NCBI GenBank assembly: GCA_029932755.1
Contig: JAOZPK010000036.1
Span: 1 to 19,551 of the forward strand
From: Candidatus Cloacimonadota bacterium
GTDB lineage: Bacteria; Cloacimonadota; Cloacimonadia; Cloacimonadales; TCS61
Reading direction: 5' to 3'
DNA: 19,551 bases
The notes beneath the pieces are model-generated. The model was not told the origin of the DNA. It saw only the letters and a program-made list of their open reading frames with translations, and did not search any database. Below, piece by piece: positions 1-7,433 of the stretch. Within the stretch, counting starts at the first letter, position 1, and every line of letters begins with the position of its first letter. A program made the translations under genes and the position numbers.

Positions 1-1553
1 TGTTTGTTGTTATCGTAAGTGAAGATCCGCTCTTCTTCATTTGAATTTTCTTTGACCAACCAATATAATCTTTTTGCCGGAAGTTTATTAAATCTTAATG
101 GTTTTTCGGTTGCGATCTGTGTTCCAAAAGATTCCCAGCCATCTTCCCAATAGAAAAGCTCATATTTTTCTCCCTTTTCAAAGAATACTGTACGACCATC
201 TTTGTTAGATCGATCGATATTTTTTTTGGTGACCGAGTGCAGTACAACTTCTTCTTCAAATAGATTATTTCCATTCAGGATTTTTTTATCACCGTTTTTT
301 GTGAGAATAAACGGATAACCAGCAGGGAAGAGTTTTTTATCAACGTAGAACATGGGAAGATAGGCTATATCAACTCCCATATCTGTAAAATTAGCAGCTT
401 TGTTATTTATCTTTGCCCAATGGATCGCTTTCCACTCTCCCGAATTAAAAACGCATAAATAAAGATAATTCGTGCTATCAGGAATTTCACAATCAAGAGC
501 AATGTTCACGTCAAAAACTTTTGTGTATTCATGCGTTACATCTTTATAGCATTTACCAGAAAGCCATGCCGGAGCTTTTTCATTATTCATTAATTTGAAA
601 GCGAGATTATCTTTTTGCTCAGAAAAAACTTTTCTATAAACTTTTGCTGCTTTACTGGAAAGTTTATATCTACTTGGGTCAGAATCATTCCCCATGATTG
701 GAGTTGCCTTCCCATCCGGCAAGATAATTACATTCCATGCGTGATTATTTCCTGCATTTGCCCAATGCGGAGTGTAATCGCTTGTTGCACCAATTCCGTT
801 AGCTCTTAATGCATAAATCGTGAGATTTGTAATATCTTCGCATCTGCCTTCTTTACTCATGAGCATTTCAAATAGTCCTTGATCGGTTGGATGCAGATAA
901 TATTTAGAATTGAATTTGAACCAGCTTGTCAGGTCTTTATTTATCAATTGTGCTGCTTCAATAATATCGGTTTGGTCAAACATTTGAGCGGGAATGTCTT
1001 TGTAACTATCCATGAAATATCCACGCCATGAACGCCATGATTCTATTGGCTCATTACTCCCACGATAAGGTAAAATATATTCTTTGAAAACTGTGTAATC
1101 ATATTTTTTTGACCATGGTTTTTCTTCCCATGCTTTGAAAGCGAGATCGATATTATCAATTAAGAATTCAGAAGAGATGGTTTGATGATCAATTCTCTTT
1201 TCCTTTTTCTTCCAATGTAATTCACCAAATTCTACTTCAAGTGAATCCATTGCCGTTTTTGCTTCATCGTAATCTTTGAATTCAGAGAAATTCCAAGTCA
1301 CTTCAACTTCATTTTCATCAAAAAGTCCGATTTTAACAAATGAATGACTCGGCATGTTTTCATATAGAAAAAGAAGTGCATCCAATCTATCTGATTGATC
1401 AATCTTGTGAAAATATTTTGCAGCTTTCTTAAGCTCTTTTTTATTTTTTTCTGAACTTTTTAAAGTTAGCTTTGCCTGCTCTGTATATTTTACCATAGAG
1501 CAGGAAATTAGAAGCAGGCTAATTCCAAAAAAGAGTATTGTTTTAAATTTCAT
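1..1553 (-). CDS. Transglutaminase-like lipoprotein (C-terminus beyond window)
   Basis: The reading frame is open from an ATG at 1553 to the left edge (517 codons), so the C-terminus is missing. The N-terminus is a lipoprotein signal: a Lys start, a hydrophobic stretch and a lipobox LLISC with Cys18, so the protein should be lipidated and probably sits at the outer membrane. Around residues 235-285 it has the transglutaminase-core pattern: GRCEDITN with the likely nucleophile Cys238, then a conserved-looking HWANAGNNHAWN with His271, then Asp280 in LPDG, a Cys-His-Asp triad. Such proteins may cross-link, cleave or only bind peptides or glycans; the substrate cannot be told from sequence. A strong AGGAGG precedes the start and overlaps the stop codon of the upstream aroDE fusion, leaving 9 nt between the genes, so it is probably co-transcribed and translationally coupled, although a role in aromatic synthesis is not obvious. 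The fold is fairly sure, the function unknown. Confidence 0.8.
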   Translation of the reverse strand, partial: MKFKTILFFGISLLLISCSMVKYTEQAKLTLKSSEKNKKELKKAAKYFHKIDQSDRLDALLFLYENMPSHSFVKIGLFDENEVEVTWNFSEFKDYDEAKTAMDSLEVEFGELHWKKKEKRIDHQTISSEFLIDNIDLAFKAWEEKPWSKKYDYTVFKEYILPYRGSNEPIESWRSWRGYFMDSYKDIPAQMFDQTDIIEAAQLINKDLTSWFKFNSKYYLHPTDQGLFEMLMSKEGRCEDITNLTIYALRANGIGATSDYTPHWANAGNNHAWNVIILPDGKATPIMGNDSDPSRYKLSSKAAKVYRKVFSEQKDNLAFKLMNNEKAPAWLSGKCYKDVTHEYTKVFDVNIALDCEIPDSTNYLYLCVFNSGEWKAIHWAKINNKAANFTDMGVDIAYLPMFYVDKKLFPAGYPFILTKNGDKKILNGNNLFEEEVVLHSVTKKNIDRSNKDGRTVFFEKGEKYELFYWEDGWESFGTQIATEKPLRFNKLPAKRLYWLVKENSNEEERIFTYDNNK

Positions 1554-1562
1554 TTAATCCTC

Positions 1563-2927
1563 CTAAAGCTGTGTTGCCATGATAAATTTTTGCTGTTGGA
1601 TCTTTGCTTGAAGAATCCAGAAGCGTTTACCATCAATATGATCAATTTCATTTTCGATACATCTATTAATAAGTAAAGTATTTTTTTGTATGTAGGGCAG
1701 TTCTATTACCTTTTGGGGTAATTCCAGGTTGAACATTTTAATCAAATCTTCAATTTTTGTACCAATTGGTGTACAATTTATAATAAGATCATATTTGCGG
1801 TTTGTTAATGATTTTAGTTGAATGAATTCCCTATTATTCTCTTTTGCTAATTTTTTACCGAAAATTTCGTTTCGAGCGGAAATAGTAATACTATCAAAAA
1901 TTTGGAATGCCTTTAAGGCAATTTCTGCAGTTGCTCCGCTTCCAATTATCAGGATTGAATCAGCCTTTTTGATCTTTAATATTTCAACAGTTTCTTGAAA
2001 TGCTATCAGATCTGTATTTAGCATCTCATTTGTTTTTGGTAGGAACAAATTCATGGCAGAAAGTTGTTTTTTTGCCCCGAGTATTTTCTTGAAAGGCATT
2101 GTAATGGAAAATCCATAAAAATCAATATCAGCATTATTTATCCAGTTCCAAAGGTCATGAATATCATCTGTTGCAAATGGAAGATAGACTGCATCAAGTT
2201 TTTCTTTTATAAAAAGATCATTGTAATATTTTATGCCAAGAGAATATATAACCTGCTCTCCACCAATGATCCCGCCGATCTGTGTTTTTTTTGAAATTGA
2301 ATTAAGGCTGAAAAAATCTGTTTCTTCTAGCGTTAGTTGTCCATCTGCAGTTGGATTACCAGTCAGTCCAATAAAAGTTGCGTCTGCTCCAAGATGTCTG
2401 AATAATATTCTACTGATCTTTCCAAGTTTTCCCATCCCGGCAAAGATGACAGGTTTCTTTGATTCTGAAATTATTTGAGATAGTTTTATTAGATCTGAAT
2501 ATTTATGAATATTTACAGCAATCTTTAAAAACTTGGAAGGAAGTGAATTAGATCTTTTAACAATTTCTTTCAATTTTGTAAAATCGATAATTTCAGAGAA
2601 ATTGTGATAGGATAAAATCAGATTACTCCTGGGAATTGATGAGATATCTTGATCGGTAACTCTATTAATTTCAAGATCACAAAGACAATTTTTGTCGGAA
2701 ATTATTTTTTTGTAATATTCTATTTTTTCAGTAATCTCAATTTCGTATTTTCCACCTTTTTTAATACTGCGAATTGTCAGGATTGTTTTTTCGTTAATTA
2801 TATTCTGCGGAAAGGATTGAAAATCTTTAGAATAATCAAGGCGGAATTCTTTCCAATAATTTGGATATTCTCCTTCTTTTTGAATTACGTAATCGTTATT
2901 AATGTATGGAATTGAAAGAATTATCAT
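1563..2927 (-). CDS. aroDE: Bifunctional 3-dehydroquinate dehydratase / shikimate dehydrogenase (AroDE fusion)
   Basis: This two-domain enzyme should dehydrate 3-dehydroquinate and reduce the product to shikimate with NADPH. Residues 1 to about 210 are a type I (Schiff-base) dehydroquinase: EFRLD, TIRSIKKGG, the SYHNF motif with catalytic His108, Lys135 in FLKIA as the imine-forming lysine, GKISRI with Arg173, and GQ at 196-197. Residues about 215-454 are an AroE-type dehydrogenase: catalytic Lys280 in SITMPFKK, Asp306 in LNTD, the dinucleotide loop GSGATA (329-334), INCTPIGT and a C-terminal GKRFWILQAKIQQQKF. The usual shikimate-binding SxSP...H is altered to SLGI (Ser229 kept, second Ser replaced by Gly). 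The same domain order is known from plants and chlamydiae. The start overlaps the stop of the upstream aroC fusion by 4 nt (ATGA), so the two are translated together. Family assignment is secure; full activity of the second domain is inferred. Confidence 0.92.
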   Translation of the reverse strand: MIILSIPYINNDYVIQKEGEYPNYWKEFRLDYSKDFQSFPQNIINEKTILTIRSIKKGGKYEIEITEKIEYYKKIISDKNCLCDLEINRVTDQDISSIPRSNLILSYHNFSEIIDFTKLKEIVKRSNSLPSKFLKIAVNIHKYSDLIKLSQIISESKKPVIFAGMGKLGKISRILFRHLGADATFIGLTGNPTADGQLTLEETDFFSLNSISKKTQIGGIIGGEQVIYSLGIKYYNDLFIKEKLDAVYLPFATDDIHDLWNWINNADIDFYGFSITMPFKKILGAKKQLSAMNLFLPKTNEMLNTDLIAFQETVEILKIKKADSILIIGSGATAEIALKAFQIFDSITISARNEIFGKKLAKENNREFIQLKSLTNRKYDLIINCTPIGTKIEDLIKMFNLELPQKVIELPYIQKNTLLINRCIENEIDHIDGKRFWILQAKIQQQKFIMATQL

Positions 2928-4225
2928 TGTCTTTTTTTGCTTTCTGAGATAATGATATCCCAGATATCTGTAACAAGGGATTCTTCAATATTCCATATTT
3001 CTGCTTTTTGTTTCAATGTGTTCAAAAGTTCTTCTTCACGTTCTTTATTCTTGATTTGAAGGTTATTTTCCTGTTTAAATATTCCGATCAATTCAGATAT
3101 TTTTTGTCTTCTGCCGAGTGCAATTAAAATATCTTCATCAATTTTATCAATTGCTTCTCGATAATCTGCTAACTCTAATTTATCGTTCGAGATAAGTTTT
3201 TGAAAACTCAAGGTATCTGCTAAAACAAGTTTTATCATTGCCTCAGCAACCGGAATAATTCTTGGAATAATGCATGTGTCATGTCTTCCATAAGATTTGA
3301 ATTCAACTTCTTTATTATCTTTCGTTATTGTTTTCTGAATTATATTTATTGAAGGGGTAGGCTTTACTACAAAACGAAATATAACTTCATCCCCTGTGCT
3401 TATTCCACCCAGGATTCCACCGTTATGATTTGTGATAAACCCATTTTTATTCATCTGATCATTTGCTTCATTGCCCTTCAGTGCAGCAAGTTTAAAACCG
3501 TCTCCAAATTCTATACCCTTCACTGCTCCTACAGAAAGGATTGCTTTTGCCAGGTTTGCATCCAGTTTCTCAAAAACAGGATCTCCTAATCCAACAGGTA
3601 TATTTGTGATTTTTACTTCAACAATTCCACCAATCGAATTTCCTTTGTTTTTAATATTATTCAAATACTCAATCAAATTTTCGTAATTTGTTCTATCGTG
3701 CCAGGATAGTTCATTTTGGAAAAAAAGATCAGTTTGAGATGTTTCAAATTTCCCAATTTTTATTGGATAAATATTTATCTTGATATCTTTTAAAATATCT
3801 TCAACTAATCCGGAAGCTGCAACTCGTGATATCGTCTCTCTACCGGATGCTCTGCCACCACCACGATGATCATATATCTTAAATTTTTTAAAATATGAAA
3901 AATCTGCATGTCCCGGACGGAACAGATCTTTTAGATGTTCATAATCTTTATTGCGAGCATCTTTATTGTAAACTAATAAACAGATTGGCATACCGGTGGT
4001 TTTGCCTTCGAAGACACCTGATAAAACCTGGAGTTCATCCTTTTCTTTTCTTGTTGAAGAAAATGTGCCTGTGCCGGGTTTGCGCTTATTCAGAGCATTC
4101 CGGATCTTTTCAAAAGGGAACTCGATACCCGGTTTTACATCTTCGATAACTACTCCAATTGCCTTTCCATGACTCTCACCAAAAGTTGTTATCCCATAAT
4201 ACTTCTCATAACTGTTCGATTTCAT
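2924..4225 (-). CDS. aroC: Chorismate synthase fused to AroQ chorismate mutase
   Basis: Residues 1 to about 345 are chorismate synthase, which eliminates phosphate from EPSP using reduced FMN to give chorismate. Visible signatures are TFGESHG (His19), RPGHADF (His106), RGGGRASGRE, NHNGGILGG and GRHDTC. Residues about 350-433 are an all-helical AroQ chorismate mutase. Aligned by eye to the E. coli P-protein mutase, the active-site positions R11, R28, K39, R51, E52 and Q88 correspond to Arg356, Arg373, Lys384, Arg396, Glu397 and Gln433, and Gln433 is the last residue. The fused enzyme should therefore make chorismate and convert it to prephenate for Phe and Tyr. AroQ is more familiar fused to prephenate dehydratase, prephenate dehydrogenase or DAHP synthase. 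First gene of the leftward unit, with AAAGGA upstream of the ATG. Domain calls are secure; channelling between the sites is inference. Confidence 0.93.
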   Translation of the reverse strand: MKSNSYEKYYGITTFGESHGKAIGVVIEDVKPGIEFPFEKIRNALNKRKPGTGTFSSTRKEKDELQVLSGVFEGKTTGMPICLLVYNKDARNKDYEHLKDLFRPGHADFSYFKKFKIYDHRGGGRASGRETISRVAASGLVEDILKDIKINIYPIKIGKFETSQTDLFFQNELSWHDRTNYENLIEYLNNIKNKGNSIGGIVEVKITNIPVGLGDPVFEKLDANLAKAILSVGAVKGIEFGDGFKLAALKGNEANDQMNKNGFITNHNGGILGGISTGDEVIFRFVVKPTPSINIIQKTITKDNKEVEFKSYGRHDTCIIPRIIPVAEAMIKLVLADTLSFQKLISNDKLELADYREAIDKIDEDILIALGRRQKISELIGIFKQENNLQIKNKEREEELLNTLKQKAEIWNIEESLVTDIWDIIISESKKRQ

Positions 4226-4380
4226 ATTCTTATCCTTTACTTAATTGCGGATATGATTGAATAATATAGTTCAATGTCAAATAAAACCTTTCTAATTTGG
4301 TTTCAATCAATTTCAAAAAAAGATAATTTGACAATATTGACGGATCCCATCTCATCGGCGTACATATTTCATGAGGAGGA
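4226..4380. promoter_or_regulatory. Divergent promoter region between aroC and exbB
   Basis: This 155-bp spacer separates the leftward aromatic unit from the rightward exbB run, so both must start here. For aroC, TTGACA lies on the minus strand at 4275-4280, with only poor -10 candidates near 4252-4257. For exbB, TTGACA (4328-4333) and TTGACG (4337-4342) form a 9-bp-spaced tandem pair; the second has TACATA at 4361-4366 after an 18-bp spacer. No clear operator palindrome was seen. That promoters lie here is near certain from the layout; the individual boxes are weak calls. Confidence 0.45.
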
Positions 4381-4383
4381 ATG

Positions 4384-5049
4384 ATGAATTTAATGGTTTT
4401 AGCAGCGGACGTTCCAGTGGAAACCAGCTTGTTTTCGATAGCTTCGAAAGGTGGTTTCTTAATGATAATTTTATTTATCTTATCAATTGCAGCATTATCA
4501 ATTATAATAGAGAGATTGATCAAACTAAAAAGATCACATAAGAATGAAGAAGAATTTTTGCAGGAAATTTATGGTTATCTTGGTGAAAATAAACTTGAGA
4601 TAGCAATTCGTGTATGTGAAGATCGAAACAGCAGTCCGATCGCTAACATAATTGCTAAAGCGATAAGTATTATGGATAGAGGAATGGATGAGACAAAAGA
4701 GGCAATTGAATTTTCTGTGAATAAAGAGATCCATAATCTAGAAAAGAATCTTGGAACACTTGCTACATTTGCAGCAGTAGCACCTCTTATTGGTTTTTTA
4801 GGAACCGTTACCGGTATGGTAAAAGTTTTTATGAAATTAGGTGAAACCGGTGGTGGAGTTGATATAAGTTTATTAGCTGGTGGTATTTGGGAAGCTTTGA
4901 TAACTACTATTGGCGGTCTTACTGTAGGGATCATTGCAATTATATTTTATAATTACCTGGTTGGGAAGGTCGAGGATATTGCTCACGAATTAGAAGAAAA
5001 CACTAATGAATTTATATATAATATTAGAGGTGTCAAGAATGATAATTAA
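4384..5049 (+). CDS. exbB: ExbB/TolQ/MotA-family proton channel subunit
   Basis: This is the inner-membrane subunit of the proton-driven motor that energises TonB. Three membrane segments are visible, at about residues 25-43, 124-146 and 170-193, with the long cytoplasmic loop between the first two that is typical of ExbB. The second segment carries the family signature AAVAPLIGFLGTVTGMV, and the third begins with Glu170 in WEALITTIGGLTVG, matching the conserved glutamate of the family. About 221 residues is a normal length. A strong GAGGAGG ends at 4379. The ATG at 4381 lies only 1 nt from it, so the adjacent ATG at 4384 (4 nt) is preferred; ATG 4393 is also possible. It overlaps exbD by 11 nt. 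TolQ would look similar, but the TonB-like gene two positions downstream favours ExbB. Confidence 0.92.
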   Translation: MNLMVLAADVPVETSLFSIASKGGFLMIILFILSIAALSIIIERLIKLKRSHKNEEEFLQEIYGYLGENKLEIAIRVCEDRNSSPIANIIAKAISIMDRGMDETKEAIEFSVNKEIHNLEKNLGTLATFAAVAPLIGFLGTVTGMVKVFMKLGETGGGVDISLLAGGIWEALITTIGGLTVGIIAIIFYNYLVGKVEDIAHELEENTNEFIYNIRGVKNDN

Positions 5050-5455
5050 AATGAAGAAAAAGCGGATCTCATCAATCGGATTGATCTCATTTACGGATGT
5101 TATCTTTCTGCTGCTGATCTTCCTCTTGATCTCTTCAAATTTTATTACACATTCAGGTATCAAGGTTGATCTTCCTGGTTCAAATTCTCAGCAAAATGAA
5201 TTCAATAAAAATATTAGCCTTACACTTACAAAAAACAATGAAATTTTTATCAATGATGAAGCTGTAGGTTGGGAAGAACTTCCTGAAGTACTTAATAGAA
5301 AGCTGATTGATGACCCGGAACAGGTTGTAGTGGTTCGAGCAGATGAGACTGTACAATTAAAAAATGTAGTAAAGCTTTTAGATATTGCCAAATTGTCCGG
5401 AACGAATAGATTTTTTATTGCAACAGAAATTCACATCGAGGAAACAGATAAATAA
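5039..5455 (+). CDS. exbD: ExbD/TolR-family biopolymer transport subunit
   Basis: The product is a 138-residue single-pass inner-membrane protein, partner of ExbB in the TonB motor. A short basic cytoplasmic start (KMKKKR) is followed by one membrane helix, FTDVIFLLLIFLLISSNFI, that contains Asp20, the single proton-carrying aspartate of the family, then the typical GIKVDLPGS and a periplasmic domain ending in VVRADETVQLKNVVKLLD and FIATEI. The start at 5039 is chosen because AGAGG (5026-5030) lies 8 nt upstream and the usual short N-terminus results; an ATG at 5006 would add 11 residues lying wholly inside exbB. ATG 5051 is a second option. Two nucleotides separate its stop from the tonB start. 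Confidence 0.92.
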   Translation: MIIKMKKKRISSIGLISFTDVIFLLLIFLLISSNFITHSGIKVDLPGSNSQQNEFNKNISLTLTKNNEIFINDEAVGWEELPEVLNRKLIDDPEQVVVVRADETVQLKNVVKLLDIAKLSGTNRFFIATEIHIEETDK

Positions 5456-5457
5456 AA

Positions 5458-6219
5458 ATGAGCGAAAAAAATATAGGAATTCTTACATCTATCTTTTTTC
5501 ATCTTATACTAATTGGAATTGCTATATTTGTTCATTTCTCAATATTACCTGACAGCGTTTATAAACGCATTGAATTTATAGAATTTGGTTTTGACGAAAG
5601 TGCAAATAATGAAAGATATATCTCACCCGCATCTCAACCGTCCAGAACTTCAGACACACAAGATATTGGTAGATTGAGCAATTTAATCCCTAAAAAAGTA
5701 GATCTTCCAAAAACATTTTCCAAATCGGAAGAGTCTGCCTATATCCCAGCACATGAGGAGACAGCTTTTAACCAGCTCGATATGAACAAGAAAATTGGGA
5801 ATTCCCAGACTAAAATTAAAGCAAAAGTTGATAATAATTTGATTAATACCTCTGAGATCAGCAAAGCTGAAGATACCACTGCTCTTACAAATGATGATTA
5901 TTTGAATTCACTTACAAATAGACTTCTCGGAGAAACCGAAAGTGATTCTGATTATATTTTGGAAGGTGAGATCACCAATCGAAGAATATTGAATAAGGTA
6001 ATACCTGCCTATCCGGAAGGTGTTCAGCAGAGCGTTAAAGTAAAAATTAAATTTGATGTGCTTCCTGATGGCTCAGTCACAAATATTATTATTATTCAAA
6101 AAGCGGAACCCAGATTAGAATTCAATAGTTTGAATGCAATTAGTAAATGGAAGTTCAATCCCATCTCTCAGGATGTTGTTCAGAAAGGTGTGATCACTTT
6201 TATTTATGAGCTAAAATAA
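5458..6219 (+). CDS. tonB: TonB-like energy transducer
   Basis: TonB carries the force generated by ExbBD across the periplasm to outer-membrane receptors. A membrane helix spans about residues 7-28 and contains Ser11 and His15, the SxxxH pattern through which TonB engages ExbB/ExbD. Residues about 170-253 form the TonB C-terminal domain: PAYPEGVQQSVKVKIKFDV, PDGSV, and AISKWKFNP followed by a final strand. The linker (about 50-165) is polar and Ser/Thr/Asn/Lys-rich rather than the proline-rich rod of enterobacterial TonB. It is the third gene of an exbB-exbD-tonB cassette. No receptor gene is in the window, so the transported substrate is unknown. Identification is strong because C-terminal fold and context agree. 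Confidence 0.88.
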   Translation: MSEKNIGILTSIFFHLILIGIAIFVHFSILPDSVYKRIEFIEFGFDESANNERYISPASQPSRTSDTQDIGRLSNLIPKKVDLPKTFSKSEESAYIPAHEETAFNQLDMNKKIGNSQTKIKAKVDNNLINTSEISKAEDTTALTNDDYLNSLTNRLLGETESDSDYILEGEITNRRILNKVIPAYPEGVQQSVKVKIKFDVLPDGSVTNIIIIQKAEPRLEFNSLNAISKWKFNPISQDVVQKGVITFIYELK

Positions 6220-6233
6220 TTAGGAAATAATTG

Positions 6234-7433
6234 ATGAATAGAATCTTAAATATTTATTCGTTAGAAGATGCTAAACTAGAATTGGCAAAGATCAACGTCT
6301 CTTCACAAGGTGTTGAAGTAATGGCTTCAAAAGCAATTGGTCTTTCAATAAAACTCATTCAAGTCAATCTTGGAGCTGCTAATATCCTCAAACAGGAAAT
6401 GCTCTCGATTGGTGGTGATGCTGCTGTTGCACGGGGCGTTGTGAATGGTAAACTTGAATTCAGCGATATAATACTTTTGGGAAATTTGGATAAAATTAAA
6501 AAACTGGTAAAAAAACTGAATTATCAAACAATTTTCGGGTTACCGGAAATAAAACAAGATCTAATAAATATTATTGATAATCTGGAAAATCCTCAAGGCA
6601 AGATTCTAAATTGCAATGGAACCAAGCTGGAATTAAATGAAACAAAGATAATGGGAATTCTTAATGTTACTCCCGATAGCTTTTCTGATGGGAATCAATA
6701 TTTAGATACAGATAAAGCTGTTAAACGAGCCTTAGAAATGATAATGGAGGGAGCTGACATTATTGATATTGGCGGTGAATCAACCAGACCAGGAGCTAAA
6801 GAAGTCAATGCAAAAACGGAGATAGAAAGAGTTAACCCAATTATAAAGAAATTGCGCGAAAAAACAAATATACCAATTTCTATAGATACAACTAAAGCTA
6901 AAGTTGCAAAAGAAGCATTGCAGGCAGGGGCTTCCATACTAAATGATATAAGTGCGTTGCAATTTGATGCAGATATGATTAAAGTTTTACAGAATTTCCC
7001 TGAAGTACCGGTAGTATTAATGCATATGCAGGGAACACCTGAAACAATGCAGGATAATCCGCATTATGATGATGTTATTGAAGAAATATTGTCATTTTTT
7101 AAAGAACGTATAAATTTCTGTGAAGAAAATGGAATTAATAGGGAACGAATAATAATTGATCCTGGAATTGGTTTTGGGAAAAGACAGGAAGATAACCTGG
7201 TCATTTTAAAGAAAATATCTGAATTCAAATGTCTTGGTGTTCCCATAATTTTTGGGGCTTCACGGAAAAGTTTTATTGGGAATATCTACGATTCAGATTC
7301 TACGGAACGACTTGCCGGAAGTCTTGCTTCCACAGCATTTGCGTTCCAAAATGATATAGAAATAATACGTGTTCATGATGTGAATGAGCAGAAAAATTTC
7401 TTAAATGTAATGAAAGAAATAAGGGAAGCATAA
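6234..7433 (+). CDS. folP: Dihydropteroate synthase with N-terminal extension
   Basis: The enzyme condenses p-aminobenzoate with 6-hydroxymethyl-dihydropterin diphosphate to make dihydropteroate for folate. The TIM-barrel core spans residues about 135-399 with all family loops: GILNVTPDSFSDG (141-153), DIGGESTRPGA (178-188), Asp218 in SIDTTK, NDIS, MHMQGTP, DPGIGFGK (309-316), GASRKSF with Lys345, and RVHDV (379-383). Residues 1 to about 125 form an extra domain absent from E. coli FolP, with AANILKQEMLSIGGDAAVARG near 48-68. I recall similar extensions in longer clostridial and other FolP proteins; its job is unknown. ATG 6234 is preferred over the in-frame TTG at 6231 because AGGA (6222-6225) then lies 8 nt upstream. 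Its stop shares one base with the cdaA start (TAATG). Confidence 0.95.
   Translation: MNRILNIYSLEDAKLELAKINVSSQGVEVMASKAIGLSIKLIQVNLGAANILKQEMLSIGGDAAVARGVVNGKLEFSDIILLGNLDKIKKLVKKLNYQTIFGLPEIKQDLINIIDNLENPQGKILNCNGTKLELNETKIMGILNVTPDSFSDGNQYLDTDKAVKRALEMIMEGADIIDIGGESTRPGAKEVNAKTEIERVNPIIKKLREKTNIPISIDTTKAKVAKEALQAGASILNDISALQFDADMIKVLQNFPEVPVVLMHMQGTPETMQDNPHYDDVIEEILSFFKERINFCEENGINRERIIIDPGIGFGKRQEDNLVILKKISEFKCLGVPIIFGASRKSFIGNIYDSDSTERLAGSLASTAFAFQNDIEIIRVHDVNEQKNFLNVMKEIREA

Noticed and set aside
4230..4523. 97-codon minus-strand open frame spanning the divergent promoter and the start of exbB
   Set aside because: It overlaps exbB antisense and would fill the only promoter space for two operons; no homologous pattern was seen.
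5006..5038. Upstream ATG extending ExbD by 11 residues
   Set aside because: The extension lies wholly inside exbB, lacks a ribosome site, and ExbD proteins normally begin shortly before the membrane helix.
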